Origin: JAUWOY01 sp034431315
GTDB taxonomy: Bacteria > Chloroflexota > Anaerolineae > VGOG01
Length of the DNA: 64,000 nucleotides
Direction: 5' to 3'
Assembly: GCA_034431315.1 (NCBI GenBank)
Contig: DAOUDK010000119.1
Coordinates: 57,946-121,945, forward strand
In this document: piece after piece, positions 42,969 to 52,180 of the stretch
Layout: the number at the start of each line of letters is the position of its first letter
How positions within the stretch are numbered: the first letter of the stretch is position 1
Notes under the pieces: generated by a model
Database searches by the model: none
Told to the model about the DNA's origin: nothing
Seen by the model: only the letters and a program-made list of their open reading frames with translations
Program-made: the position numbers and the translations under genes

Positions 42969-44258
42969 ATGAACAAACCAGTGAACGATTCTGCGAGTCG
43001 TAATCCCCACCAGCGCGTGGTGATTACCGGCATGGGCGCCATCACCCCGGTCGGCCACACGGTGGCTGAGACGTGGGACGCGCTCAAGGCGGGCCGCTCC
43101 GGGGTAGCGCGCATCACGGTGTTCGACGCCACCCCCTGGGCTTGTCAAATCGCCGGGGAGTTGAAGGGATTCGACCCGCTCCAGTTTATCCCCCGCAAGA
43201 AGGCCCGCCACATGGCTCTTGCCAGCCAGATCGCGGTCATTGCCACCGGCCAGGCGCTGGAAGACGCAGGTCTCGACCTGGAGCAAGAAGATCGGGACCG
43301 GATCGGCGTGTTTATCGGGACGGCGGGCGGGAGCAGCGTGGAGGAGACGGAATGAATATTCGAGCGACTGATAGAGAAAGGCCCAGGGCGACTGTCTCCT
43401 TTCCAAATCATACGGCTGTGGCCCAACATGGCCTCGTACTTCGTCGCCGAGAAGTATCAGGTGCGCGGGCATAACGGCACCATCTGCACGGCCTGCGCCG
43501 CGGCCACGCAGGCCATTGGCGAAGCGGCTGAGGTAATCCGGCGAGGTGCGGCCGAGGTGATGATCACCGGTGGGACGGAGAGCATGGTGTCCCAGACAAT
43601 GCTGGCCGGTTTTGTCGCCATGCGTGCTCTATCCACCAGCTTCAACGATGAGCCGGAACGGGCGATGCGTCCCTTTGACGCTAACCGCGAAGGGTTTGTC
43701 GGGTCTCAGGGCAGCGCCATGTTCATCCTGGAGAGCCTGGCCCACGCCCAGGCCCGCGGCGCCCGCATCTATGCCGAAGTGTTGGGCTTTGGCACTTCGA
43801 ATGATGGCTTCCACATGATCGCGCCCGACCCCGAGGGGAGCGGCGCTGCCCTGGCCATACGCCGCGCCCTGACCAACGCCGATGTGGAGCCGGAGGCCGT
43901 TGATTACATCAACGCCCACGCAGCCAGCACCCCTCTGGGGGATCTGGCCGAAACCAAAGCCATCAAAGCGGTTTATGGGAAACATGCCTATGAGATCCCG
44001 ATCAGCTCGACCAAATCCATGATCGGGCACTTGATGGGCGCGACTGGCGCGGTGGAGGCCATGGCCTGTGTTCTGAGCATCCAGGAGGGGATCATCCATC
44101 CCACCATCAACTACGAGACGCCCGACCCTGAGTGTGACCTGGACTACGTGCCCAACGAGGCGCGCCAGGCCGAGGTCAAGATAGCCGTGTCCAACAGTTT
44201 TGGCCTGGGTGGACAAAACGCCGTACTGGTGCTCGGCACCAATTTTGCACTATCTTGA
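42969..44258 (+). pseudogene. fabF: Beta-ketoacyl-ACP synthase II, interrupted by one in-frame TGA
   Basis: Condensing enzyme of fatty-acid elongation. The 430-codon frame is intact except for TGA at 43353-43355 (codon 129). Before it: RVVITGMGAITPVGHTVAETWDALKAG and IGVFIGTAGGSSVEETE. After it, in the same frame: IFERLIEKGPGRLSPF, catalytic Cys176 in TACAAAT, His in YINAHAASTPLGDLAETKAIK, His in KSMIGHLMGATGAVEAMA, and NSFGLGGQNAVLV. Everything else is conserved, so this is a very recent nonsense change, a sequencing error, or read-through. Neighbouring genes use TGA as a normal stop. A CGA-to-TGA change is the simplest explanation. Confidence 0.85.
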
Positions 44259-44273
44259 AATGCATGATACAAT
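44245..44273 (+). promoter_or_regulatory. Promoter overlapping the end of fabF
   Basis: TTGCAC (44245-44250), 17-bp spacer, TACAAT (44268-44273); AAAGGAGG and ATG 44302 follow. Confidence 0.6.
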
Positions 44274-44301
44274 GCCAGGACATCTTTGAAAGGAGGAAGT
44301 C

Positions 44302-44715
44302 ATGTCTGAACAACCACGCAACGAGAAGGACGAAAAGGACGAAAAAGACAGCGGGGATAGTTGGGAGGAGAAGTTCCGCCGTGATCCGCTCAACGCCGCC
44401 GGGTGGGCCTTTCTCTTCATCTGGGCCGGGCTGGTGCTGCTCGCGGAGAACATGGGGATTCTGGACAACCTGAGAGTCGGCCTGGAGGCCTGGTCTGTCA
44501 TCTTCATCGGAGCGGGGATAATCGTGCTCCTGGGGGTGCTCCTTCGCCTGTTCGTGCCGGCCTACCGGCGGCTAGTGGGAGGCAGCATCGTTTTCGGCTT
44601 TATCCTGCTGGGCATCGGATTGGGTGAAGTGGTGGGCTGGATCGCGATATGGCCGCTGATCCTGATCGCCATCGGCGTGTCCTGGCTGCTTCGCATGTTT
44701 GTCGGAGGCCGCTGA
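44302..44715 (+). CDS. Small membrane protein, LiaI/DUF5668-like
   Basis: A 137-residue protein. A charged N-terminus (NEKDEKDEKDSGDSWEEKF) precedes four hydrophobic helices; helix one ends in LLAENMG, which resembles the LLLxNLG turn of the LiaF/DUF5668 membrane unit also seen in the genes at 48.8-51.5 kb. Function unknown; LiaF-type proteins sense cell-envelope stress in Firmicutes. It follows fabF after 43 bp and has its own promoter. Confidence 0.65.
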   Translation: MSEQPRNEKDEKDEKDSGDSWEEKFRRDPLNAAGWAFLFIWAGLVLLAENMGILDNLRVGLEAWSVIFIGAGIIVLLGVLLRLFVPAYRRLVGGSIVFGFILLGIGLGEVVGWIAIWPLILIAIGVSWLLRMFVGGR

Positions 44716-44766
44716 CCGGTACGCCCCTCATCACATCGCCAGCCAACAAGCGAAAGGTGTTAGCGT

Positions 44767-46173
44767 ATGCGTGTTCTCCTACTTGAACCGCCCAAAGTCC
44801 CCTGGGAGATGATGGGGGATGTGGTAGCGCCACCGTTGGGATTGGCCCAACTGGCCGGCTGCCTGGAACATGCCGACATCCCGGTCGAGATCCTGGACGC
44901 TAACGCGCTGGAGATCGGTTGGGATGGACTGGAAGCAGCCATCGCCCGCACCAATCCGAACCTCATCGGCATCACCGTCTACACGCCCTACGTGCCCGAA
45001 ATCAGCCGCGCTGTCCGCGTCGCCCGCCAGGCAGCACCCCAGGCGGTCATCGCCCTGGGTGGCCCCCACGTGACGTTCACGGTGGAAGAGACGCTGCGAA
45101 TGATGCCCGAGGTGGATGTGGTGGCGCGGGGCGAGGGGGATCAGATCATCGTAGATCTGGCGCGGGCCCTGGATGCCGACGGTGGGCTGGAAGGCGTGCC
45201 GGGCATTAGCTTCCGTCGTGATGGCCAGGTCGTGGAAACCCCTGCTCCGCCTCCCCTGGACGTGACCACGTTACCCATGCCCGCCTTTCACCTGCTGCCG
45301 ATGGACCGCTACCGCTGGCCGGAACTGGGTGGTCCTTTTGCCACTGTCATCACGAGCCGGGGCTGTCCTTTCAAGTGCACTTTTTGCTCGGAGTGGCCCT
45401 TTTGGCGCGGCGGCTGGCGCCCCTACGACCCGGAGATGGTCGTCAAGCAACTCGACGTGCTGGTGAACCGGTACGGGCGGCGCAACATCTGGTTTGGCGA
45501 CGACTGCTTCAACGTGGACCGCGATCACGTGGCGGCTATTTGCGAGGGGATCCTGCAGCGGGGGATTGACGTCCAGTGGTTTTACCAGGGGCGGGCCGAC
45601 CTGCTGGTGAAGTACAAAGACCTGTTACCCTTGACGTACCAGGCCGGCAATCGCATGGTGCAGATCGGTATCGAGGCCTCCAGCGACGAGCAGCGGGAGG
45701 AGTTGAACAAGCAACTGAGCACCGAGACGGTCAAAGAGGCCGTGCGATTGCTGCGCCAGCACGACATCGTCTGCCAGGGGATGATCATCGTCGGTGTGCC
45801 CAGCGACAGCCCGCGCACCTTTAAGCACAAGGTGGCCTTTGTCAAGCGGATCGGCGTTGACCAGCCCATCTTCACGATGTACACCCTCTTCCCCGGCACC
45901 CCTGCCTTCGACGAGGCGGTGGCCGAAGGGTGGATCGAACTCCCCGCCGATTATGCCCGCTACGACATGACCCACGCCCTGATGCCCACCCGGCACATGA
46001 CCCGCCGACAGGTCTGGAACTATACTGGTTGGGCCTTTACCAGCTTTTATTTCCATCCGGTTAAGCTGGTGCGGGGCGTTTTCTCGAGCAACGACTGGAG
46101 GCGGCGGATGTGGCGGAGGATGTTGGCCTACATCGGCAAACAGGTCGCCCGGAGCCTGGTGCCGAGGTTCTGA
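44767..46173 (+). CDS. B12-binding-domain radical SAM enzyme
   Basis: A 468-residue enzyme. The N-terminal cobalamin-binding domain (1-150) has APPLGLAQLAGCLE and IALGGPHVTFTVEE. The radical SAM barrel carries the [4Fe-4S] motif CPFKCTFCS in TSRGCPFKC, followed by FGDDCFNVDRDHV and IGIEASSDEQREELNK. The group includes methyltransferases and lipid or natural-product modifiers. The Dx-h-x-x-G B12 signature is not obvious, so cobalamin may bind base-on or not at all. It converges with two GH3-like genes only 3 bp away. Confidence 0.9.
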   Translation: MRVLLLEPPKVPWEMMGDVVAPPLGLAQLAGCLEHADIPVEILDANALEIGWDGLEAAIARTNPNLIGITVYTPYVPEISRAVRVARQAAPQAVIALGGPHVTFTVEETLRMMPEVDVVARGEGDQIIVDLARALDADGGLEGVPGISFRRDGQVVETPAPPPLDVTTLPMPAFHLLPMDRYRWPELGGPFATVITSRGCPFKCTFCSEWPFWRGGWRPYDPEMVVKQLDVLVNRYGRRNIWFGDDCFNVDRDHVAAICEGILQRGIDVQWFYQGRADLLVKYKDLLPLTYQAGNRMVQIGIEASSDEQREELNKQLSTETVKEAVRLLRQHDIVCQGMIIVGVPSDSPRTFKHKVAFVKRIGVDQPIFTMYTLFPGTPAFDEAVAEGWIELPADYARYDMTHALMPTRHMTRRQVWNYTGWAFTSFYFHPVKLVRGVFSSNDWRRRMWRRMLAYIGKQVARSLVPRF

Positions 46174-46176
46174 TGA

Positions 46177-47349
46177 TCAGGCGCGCCCAAAGTCCAGGTT
46201 GATGACGCCGTCCAGCCAATAGCGCAGCTTGGTCAAACGGCCCTGGCGACCGATGCAGCGAAAGTACGGCGGGTCGAAGGCGCGCACCAAATCGCCGATG
46301 CGATAGCGGGGCAACACTGGCGTCGAGACGATCAGGCTGCCATACTCGCCGGGGCGCATCTCGTGGAGCATCTTGACCCCGCCCCCCACTTCTACCTCGA
46401 ACACGTACAGGTCAAGATTGGGCACCAGCAGGTTGCGCTCGTCCCGCTGTTGGGCAAAGGCGCCCTCGGTGGCGATGTACATCTCGACCACGTTGACCGG
46501 GCCGTAGAGGGCGCGCAGGGCCGGCTTGTACCTGGTGTGGATGCCGGGGACGCTGGCTGCGGCGATGACGCGCATGGGCCACAGCTCTTTGGGCAACACC
46601 TTGTGGCGGCGATGGAGGAAATGCCCAAACTCGATGATGGAGGGGCAGACCCCGGCACACATGGTGATGGGCGCGTCTTTGGTCCGCTGGTAGATCATCT
46701 CGAAGCGACGCTCCCAGGCGCCGGGGGTGGTGCCTCCACCCAGGGCGTCAATTTCCTCCTGGGGTGGCAGGATCTCGACGGGGGTGGCCGCGGCCGCGTG
46801 CCGGACGTAGATGCCAGAGCTGAAACCGTAGGGGGTTTCCTGCCCGGCCACGTCCATCGTCCCCACCACGGAGGGATAATTGAGGTTGAGGCTGTAGCCG
46901 CCGATGGCATCGAGCTGGTCGGTCCGCAGCAGGTAGTCGAGGAGACCGCGGGCGGCGGCCACACGGATGCCCAGGTCGGTATCGGTGATGGGGATGCGCT
47001 TGGGGGTGCCCCGCGTGGTGCCCCTGGTCATGGCCCAGGCTACGGGCGGTTCTGGCAGCAGAGCCTCGACCTCGCCGGCGATGATCCGGTCAATCCAGGG
47101 CTTGATCTCGTCGTAGGTAACGGCGGGAAAGGCGCGCCGATAGGCATCGAAAAAGCAGGGCGGGTCGCCAGCCAGAGTCAGCAACTCGGCCGCATCGCAC
47201 TCCTGACCATACACCGTCCGGGCGTACCCCTCCACCAGCCACTCCAACGTCTGCGCCTGGGTTCTGGCCGGATCTTCCAACCCCTTGTGCCACAACTCAA
47301 CAAAAATCTCAATAAAATCGCGAAACTCTTCCAAATATCCAATCTCCAA
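46177..47349 (-). CDS. Short GH3-like acyl-adenylating protein, copy A
   Basis: A protein of about 390 residues of the GH3/auxin-conjugating superfamily, expected to activate a carboxylic acid with ATP. It has the P-loop-like TRGTTRGTPKRIPIT, MYIATEGAF (the A/G-TEG nucleotide motif) and PRYRIGDLVRAF (YRxGD). It ends about 55 residues after the last motif and lacks the C-terminal lid domain of full-length GH3 enzymes (about 550-600 aa). The apparent start is a TTG inside an ATATCCAATATCTA microsatellite with no ribosome site, so the true start is uncertain. A paralogue follows upstream on the same strand. Confidence 0.8.
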   Translation of the reverse strand: MEIGYLEEFRDFIEIFVELWHKGLEDPARTQAQTLEWLVEGYARTVYGQECDAAELLTLAGDPPCFFDAYRRAFPAVTYDEIKPWIDRIIAGEVEALLPEPPVAWAMTRGTTRGTPKRIPITDTDLGIRVAAARGLLDYLLRTDQLDAIGGYSLNLNYPSVVGTMDVAGQETPYGFSSGIYVRHAAAATPVEILPPQEEIDALGGGTTPGAWERRFEMIYQRTKDAPITMCAGVCPSIIEFGHFLHRRHKVLPKELWPMRVIAAASVPGIHTRYKPALRALYGPVNVVEMYIATEGAFAQQRDERNLLVPNLDLYVFEVEVGGGVKMLHEMRPGEYGSLIVSTPVLPRYRIGDLVRAFDPPYFRCIGRQGRLTKLRYWLDGVINLDFGRA

Positions 47350-47427
47350 TATCTAATATCCAATATCTAATATCCAATATCTAATATCCAATATCTAACC
47401 TCCAACCTCCAACCTCCAACTTCCAAC
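47331..47427. repeat. Simple repeat AATATCTAATATCC and CCTCCAA
   Basis: About six reiterations of a 7-nt AATATCY-type unit, then CCTCCAACCTCCAACTTCCAAC. It fills the gap between the two GH3-like genes and includes the putative start codon of copy A. Confidence 0.85.
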
Positions 47428-48566
47428 TACAACCGGCCCAGGTTGAACGTCATAAACTCATCCCAGGCATAGCGCAGGGGAGTCCACCACTGGTCGCGGC
47501 CGATGCAGCGGAAGTAGGGCGGCTGGAAGGCGCGAATCTGGTCGCCGATTTCGTAGCGGGGCAGGACGGGCGTCGAGACGACCAGGCTCCCCATCTCCCC
47601 GGGGTGCATCTCGTGTAACATCTTGACGCCTGAGTTGGTCTTTATCTCGAAGAAGAAAAGGTCGTAGTTGGGCACCCAGGCGCGGCGTTCGTCCCGCTGC
47701 TGGCCGAACATGCCTTCGGTGGCGCCGTAGATCTCGCGGATGACGACGGGGCCATAGAGGGCGGTGAGCAGCGGCTGGTAGCGGGTGTTGATACCCGGTA
47801 CGCTGCCCAGGGTCATGATCTGGGTCTGCCACAGATCCTTGGGATAAACTCCGTGCTGGCGGTGAAGATAGCGACCGAAATCGCGAGCGGTTGGGGCCAC
47901 GCCGCCCACCAGGGTGACGTTCTCGTCTGTGCACTTTTCATAGGCCAGCTCGAAGCGCACCTCCCAATCGCGGATGGTCTTGCCCCCGCCCAGGGCGTCA
48001 ATTTCGTCCTGCGCTGGCACCGAACGGATGGGCGTGCGGGCCGATACGTACTTGGTGTAGATGCCAGAGCTATAGCCATATTCCAGCTCTCGCTCTCCCA
48101 CCTGCACCGTCCCCACCACCGAGGGGAAATTCAGATTCAGGTTGACGCCCTGAAAGAGATCGTATCGGCCACTGCTGACCACGTAGTTCATCATCGCCCG
48201 CCCCGCGCTGATGCGCATGCGCAGGTCGGTGGGCGTCATGGGGATGAACTTGGACTCGCCTTTCGTGGTGCCCCGGGTGATGGCCCAGCCAATCGGCTCT
48301 TCGTTGAGGAGCAGGCTCACCTCGCCAGCCATCACCCGCTGGATGAGGGGCTGGTAGTCCTCGTAACTGGCCACCGGGAAGGCGCGACGATAGTCCTCGA
48401 TGGTCTCGATTTGAGCCGCGCCATGCTGCGCCCCGTAGTCGGTCTGAGCGTAGCCCTTCAGGAGACAATGTAGCACCTCCTGCTGAGCCTTCGCCGGATC
48501 GCCCACGGCCTCGTGCCAGGGTTGCAAAAGAGCGTTGAGCATTTCTCTAGGATCACTATTAGCCAT
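47427..48566 (-). CDS. Short GH3-like acyl-adenylating protein, copy B
   Basis: A 379-residue paralogue of copy A in the same orientation. The three nucleotide motifs are present: TRGTTKGESKFIPMT, IYGATEGMF and PRYEIGDQIRAF. Residues conserved with copy A include ALGGGxT, PGINTRYxPxLxALYGPV and KMLHEMxPGExGSLxVSTPVLPRY. As in copy A the C-terminal lid is missing. The start is secure: ATG preceded by AGGAGGTAGATCA, with a good promoter upstream. The acid and the acceptor are unknown. Confidence 0.85.
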   Translation of the reverse strand: MANSDPREMLNALLQPWHEAVGDPAKAQQEVLHCLLKGYAQTDYGAQHGAAQIETIEDYRRAFPVASYEDYQPLIQRVMAGEVSLLLNEEPIGWAITRGTTKGESKFIPMTPTDLRMRISAGRAMMNYVVSSGRYDLFQGVNLNLNFPSVVGTVQVGERELEYGYSSGIYTKYVSARTPIRSVPAQDEIDALGGGKTIRDWEVRFELAYEKCTDENVTLVGGVAPTARDFGRYLHRQHGVYPKDLWQTQIMTLGSVPGINTRYQPLLTALYGPVVIREIYGATEGMFGQQRDERRAWVPNYDLFFFEIKTNSGVKMLHEMHPGEMGSLVVSTPVLPRYEIGDQIRAFQPPYFRCIGRDQWWTPLRYAWDEFMTFNLGRL

Positions 48567-48597
48567 TGATCTACCTCCTGAAGTGAGTTGTTACCGC

Positions 48598-48626
48598 ATT
48601 TTACCACATTGATCCAATGAAGGCAA
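48598..48626 (-). promoter_or_regulatory. Promoter of GH3-like copy B
   Basis: On the minus strand: TTGCCT (48621-48626), 17-bp spacer ending CAATGTGG, TAAAAT (48598-48603). The ATGTGGTAAAAT context resembles the promoters at 37783 and 39963. Confidence 0.75.
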
Positions 48627-48691
48627 ACGGGGCTACAACTTTGCTTCGACTTTTACGTATAGATATGTGGGTGATTGCCGTCCACGTGGTG

Positions 48692-48751
48692 CGTCAAACG
48701 TATTGCGTATTGCGTAGGAACGGAATACGGAATACGCAATACGGAATACGC
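48692..48751. repeat. GCGTATTGCGTA simple palindrome
   Basis: Reiterated GTATTGCGTATTGCGTA followed by its inverse (GGAATACGCAATACGGAATACG). It is a local palindromic simple repeat in the divergent intergenic region. Confidence 0.7.
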
Positions 48752-48788
48752 ATCTGAACCTTGCAAAACAATGATTAGGAGGTGTGTT

Positions 48789-49874
48789 ATGTCAGACTTT
48801 CAAGAACCACTAGAAGAAGAGAAGTTGGTAACAAGCGAGACGGCCCCGGAGGGCGAAGGGCCGACTGCGCCAGCCGTCCCGCCCCCCACCATACCAGAGG
48901 AGCCGCCGAAGCCGTCGTACGAGACTCGCCGGCCGCGGCGCCGTCGTCCGCCCTCTGTCTTCTGGCCGATAGTGTTCATCGGCGCCGGCGTCATGCTGCT
49001 GCTGTCGAACCTGGGCTACCTGTCCTGGCAATCGTGGGGCGCCCTCTGGCGACTGTGGCCGCTGCTGATAATCGCCCTCGGCATTGACCTGTTGATCGGC
49101 CGGCGCTCGGTGGTTGGGGCCATCGTCAGCGGGGTGCTAATGCTCGTGCTGATCAGCGTGATAGTGCTGATCGCCCTCTTCGCGCAGAACATCCCTGGAG
49201 TATCCGACTGGATCCAGCAGCCCGAATTTCACACCAGGCACGTCGAATATTCCCTGACGGGTGTGGAGCGGGCCACGGTCTACATTGACTGGACCAGCGT
49301 GCCCGGCTACCTGAGCACGCTAGAGGATTCGCCCAACCTCATCGAGGGTGACGTTGACTACCTCGGTGAGCTAACCTTCGACGTGAGCGTGCGCGGCGAC
49401 CGAGCCAACGTGAAGCTGGATAGCCGCTCCACCGTAATCTGGTTCTGGCCATTTAACCTCGGCGATCAGTCAGACAAACGCTGGGACGTGGGGCTCAGCC
49501 CCAATGTGCCCCTCGACCTGACCCTCGATGCCGGTTCCGGTCCCTGCGACTTCGACCTGGCCGGTTTGCAGGTCAGCGGCCTGATACTCGACGCTGGCTC
49601 CGGGTCTGTTGCCCTGGTCTTGCCGTCCGGCAGCTCCTTCGAGGCCGAAATTGACGGCGGCTCCGGGCCTCTCACCATCGTCCTGCCCAGAAGTGTGGGC
49701 GCGCGGGTGGAGCTCGATTCGGGCAGCGGCCCCTTCAGCCCCGACGCGCGCTTCCAGTTGGTGCAGGGCAAGCGCAGCGGTGATAGCACGTGGGAGACGG
49801 ACAACTATCGCACCGCTGAGCACACTGTCTTACTGGAAATAGACCAGGGATCGGGTTCCATCACCATCCGCTGA
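48789..49874 (+). CDS. LiaF-like membrane protein with C-terminal beta-helix adhesin-type domain
   Basis: A 361-residue protein. A Pro-rich cytoplasmic N-terminus (to about 55) precedes the LiaF-type membrane unit (VFWPIVFIGAGVMLLLSNLGYLSWQSW...LWPLLIIALGIDLLIG) and a third helix. The last 220 residues form repeated beta strands with the reiterated motif LDAGSGP/LDAGSGS/IDGGSGP/LDSGSGP/IDQGSGS, as in Toast-rack/DUF4097 proteins. It is the first gene of a four-gene run with short gaps. ATG 48789 has AGGAGGTG upstream. Likely an envelope-stress or structural protein. Confidence 0.8.
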   Translation: MSDFQEPLEEEKLVTSETAPEGEGPTAPAVPPPTIPEEPPKPSYETRRPRRRRPPSVFWPIVFIGAGVMLLLSNLGYLSWQSWGALWRLWPLLIIALGIDLLIGRRSVVGAIVSGVLMLVLISVIVLIALFAQNIPGVSDWIQQPEFHTRHVEYSLTGVERATVYIDWTSVPGYLSTLEDSPNLIEGDVDYLGELTFDVSVRGDRANVKLDSRSTVIWFWPFNLGDQSDKRWDVGLSPNVPLDLTLDAGSGPCDFDLAGLQVSGLILDAGSGSVALVLPSGSSFEAEIDGGSGPLTIVLPRSVGARVELDSGSGPFSPDARFQLVQGKRSGDSTWETDNYRTAEHTVLLEIDQGSGSITIR

Positions 49875-49896
49875 AAGATAACAAGGAGGTTTCAAG

Positions 49897-50541
49897 ATGA
49901 AACGGTTCGATGCACGTACTATAAATACTGTTGGAGCGATCCTGCTGATCGGCGTCGGGATCCTGCTACTGCTCCAGAACTTCGGGATTCTTGGGGGCGT
50001 CGTGGCCCTGATCTGGTCGCTCATCTTTGCCGCCGGTGGCCTGATCTTTCTGTACATGTTCCTGACCAATCGGACCCAATGGTGGGCCATCATCCCAGGG
50101 TTCGCCCTGCTCGGCCTGGCAGCGTTGATCACTCTGGATCAGTTTTTGCCACGGGTTGGTGACGCCCTGGGCGGCACGATCTTCTTGGGCGGGATTGGAC
50201 TGGCCTTCTGGGTGATCTACTTCGTCAAACGTGAACACTGGTGGGCCGTCATCCCTGGCGGCGTGATGTTCACCGTCGCCCTGGTCGCCGGCCTCGACTC
50301 CGTCTTCGAAGGCGCCGAGATGAGTGGGGTGCTCTTCCTGGGCCTGGGATTGACCTTCGGCCTGCTCTACTTCGTGCCCACTCCCCACGGGCGGATGAGG
50401 TGGGCCCGCATCCCTGCCGTCGTGCTCCTGGTGGTGGGCCTGCTGAGCACCGCCGCCACCACAGGGATTCTCGAGTACCTCTGGCCGGCAGCCCTGATCG
50501 TGGTCGGGCTTTACCTCCTCTTTCGCATGTTCAGATCCTGA
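49897..50541 (+). CDS. Polytopic membrane protein of unknown function
   Basis: A 214-residue protein with eight or so hydrophobic helices arranged as repeats: FLTNRTQWWAIIPGFALLGLAAL and FVKREHWWAVIPGGVMFTVALVAGL mark two similar halves. The first helix (GAILLIGVGILLLLQNFGIL) is again the LiaF-like unit. ACAAGGAGG precedes its start. It lies between two LiaF-like genes and is probably co-transcribed with them. Confidence 0.75.
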   Translation: MKRFDARTINTVGAILLIGVGILLLLQNFGILGGVVALIWSLIFAAGGLIFLYMFLTNRTQWWAIIPGFALLGLAALITLDQFLPRVGDALGGTIFLGGIGLAFWVIYFVKREHWWAVIPGGVMFTVALVAGLDSVFEGAEMSGVLFLGLGLTFGLLYFVPTPHGRMRWARIPAVVLLVVGLLSTAATTGILEYLWPAALIVVGLYLLFRMFRS

Positions 50542-50565
50542 TAGAAATTGTATAAGGAGAGTGAT

Positions 50566-51492
50566 ATGGACGAGCAAAAACGAAGAAGGGTCAGCCTGGT
50601 TGGCCCTGTGATTCTGATCGGTCTGGGAGTCGTCTTTCTGCTGAACAACATGGGGCTTTTGGCCTGGAGTGTCTGGGAAGTGATCTTCCGCCTGTGGCCG
50701 ATCCTGCTCATCGCCCTGGGGCTGGAGATCATCCTCAGCCGCCTTTCGGCCTGGGGCTCCCTGCTGGCCCTGGCGCTGACAGTGGTCATCTTCGCGGGTG
50801 CGCTGTGGCTGCTCGAGCCGGATATAGGCCAGGCAGTGGCCGGTGAGGAGATCAGGCAACCCCTGGGAGAGGCGACCCAGGCCAGGGTCGTCATCGAACC
50901 CGGTGTCGGGTCGCTGCACATCAAGACGCTCCCCGAATCAGCCGAAGCCATGCCTTCGGCCTTGGTCGAAGGCGTGGTCACTGTGGGCAGGGGACAAAGA
51001 GTGGATCGCCATTTCGCAGTCACGGGCAATACGGCGAGCTTCATCCTGCAAACTGAGGGTGGGACCTTTGGCCCATTCATGGGGTGGGGCGATCAGTGGA
51101 GCTGGGACCTGGGGCTGGCTCCTGAAGTGCCCCTGATGTTGGAGGTCAACCTCGGAGTGGGGTTGGCCGACATTGACCTGACCGGCCTGGCAGTGGACGA
51201 CCTAGAGGCGAGCATGGGGGTTGGTCGGACCACCGTTACCCTGCCTGAGGAGGGCCGTTTCTATGCCAAGATCGAGGGCGCCATCGGCGAGACAGTCATC
51301 GTCATCCCGGCTGGGATGGCGGCGCGCATCCGCATAGACACTGGGCTTACCGTGAGGGATCTGCCAGACAGCTACCAGCAACGGGGCGACGTCTACACAT
51401 CGCCCGGCTACGCCAGCGCGGATGACCGCGTTGATCTGGAGGTGAGCCAGGCCATCGGCAGAGTCATGGTTCGCCAGTCCGGAACATGGTAG
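50566..51492 (+). CDS. LiaF-like membrane protein with C-terminal beta domain, second copy
   Basis: A 308-residue relative of the gene at 48.8 kb: membrane unit VGPVILIGLGVVFLLNNMGLLAWSVW...LWPILLIALGLEIIL, one more helix, then a beta-strand domain with the WDLGLAPEVPLMLEVNLGVGLADIDLTGL motif and a final reiteration ending in AIGRVMVRQSG. In the upstream paralogue the comparable sentence is WDVGLSPNVPLDLTLDAGSG. ATG 50566 has AAGGAGAG upstream. Confidence 0.8.
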   Translation: MDEQKRRRVSLVGPVILIGLGVVFLLNNMGLLAWSVWEVIFRLWPILLIALGLEIILSRLSAWGSLLALALTVVIFAGALWLLEPDIGQAVAGEEIRQPLGEATQARVVIEPGVGSLHIKTLPESAEAMPSALVEGVVTVGRGQRVDRHFAVTGNTASFILQTEGGTFGPFMGWGDQWSWDLGLAPEVPLMLEVNLGVGLADIDLTGLAVDDLEASMGVGRTTVTLPEEGRFYAKIEGAIGETVIVIPAGMAARIRIDTGLTVRDLPDSYQQRGDVYTSPGYASADDRVDLEVSQAIGRVMVRQSGTW

Positions 51493-51514
51493 AAAGAGGG
51501 CTGAAAAAGGAACA

Positions 51515-52180
51515 ATGATAAAGAGACTCCCCGTTCCCCTCCGGGTGATCGCCTGGGCGCTATCCGACTGGTGGGACGACTGGATCAACATGGCGCTGAT
51601 CAACCTGGTCTGGTTACTTTGCTGGGTGACCATCGTGCTCGGACCGCCAGCCACCTTCGGCCTGTATTATGTCACCAACCAGTTGGCGCACGGGCGGAGC
51701 CTGGGCCTGAGAGGGCTGGTCGAGGGCGGCAAGCGATATTTCGCTAAGAGCTGGCTCTGGATGCTGCTCAACTTGGTGGTGGCTCTGGTGCTGGCGGTCA
51801 ACATCTGGTTCTACGGACAGTTGGATGCGGACTGGGCCGGGATTGTGCAGGTGTTTCCCCTGTTCCTGGGCCTGGCCTGGCTGGTCGTCCAGTTCTATGC
51901 CCTGCCCTACCTGATGGAGCAGAAAGAGAAGTCCCTGAAGCTGGCCCTGCGCAACGGGCTGTTCACCTTGCTGGCCGCTCCTGGCTACACGGCAGTGGTG
52001 GTTGGCTTGGCTGCCCTGCTCGCTGTGCTCAGTGTTTGGCTAGTCGCGCCTGTATTCCTGGGCGCCCCGTGCCTGATCGCCACCCTGGGCAACCGCGCCG
52101 TGCAGGAGCGACTGGAGACCTACGCCCTGTTTTCGGCCCGCGTGCGGGAGCGAGAGGCGACACCAGAAAGAGAGCGATGA
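51515..52180 (+). CDS. DUF624 (YesL-like) membrane protein
   Basis: A 221-residue integral membrane protein. The N-terminal signature LINLVWLLCWVTIVLGPPATFGLYYVTNQL is the hallmark of the DUF624 family, followed by four more helices. DUF624 proteins are often found with sugar-uptake operons in Firmicutes, but here the gene follows two LiaF-like genes. Function unknown. Confidence 0.82.
   Translation: MIKRLPVPLRVIAWALSDWWDDWINMALINLVWLLCWVTIVLGPPATFGLYYVTNQLAHGRSLGLRGLVEGGKRYFAKSWLWMLLNLVVALVLAVNIWFYGQLDADWAGIVQVFPLFLGLAWLVVQFYALPYLMEQKEKSLKLALRNGLFTLLAAPGYTAVVVGLAALLAVLSVWLVAPVFLGAPCLIATLGNRAVQERLETYALFSARVREREATPERER

Noticed and set aside
43353..43355. TGA in fabF as selenocysteine
   Set aside because: The position is not a redox or active-site residue in this enzyme family and no SECIS-like hairpin is evident just downstream.
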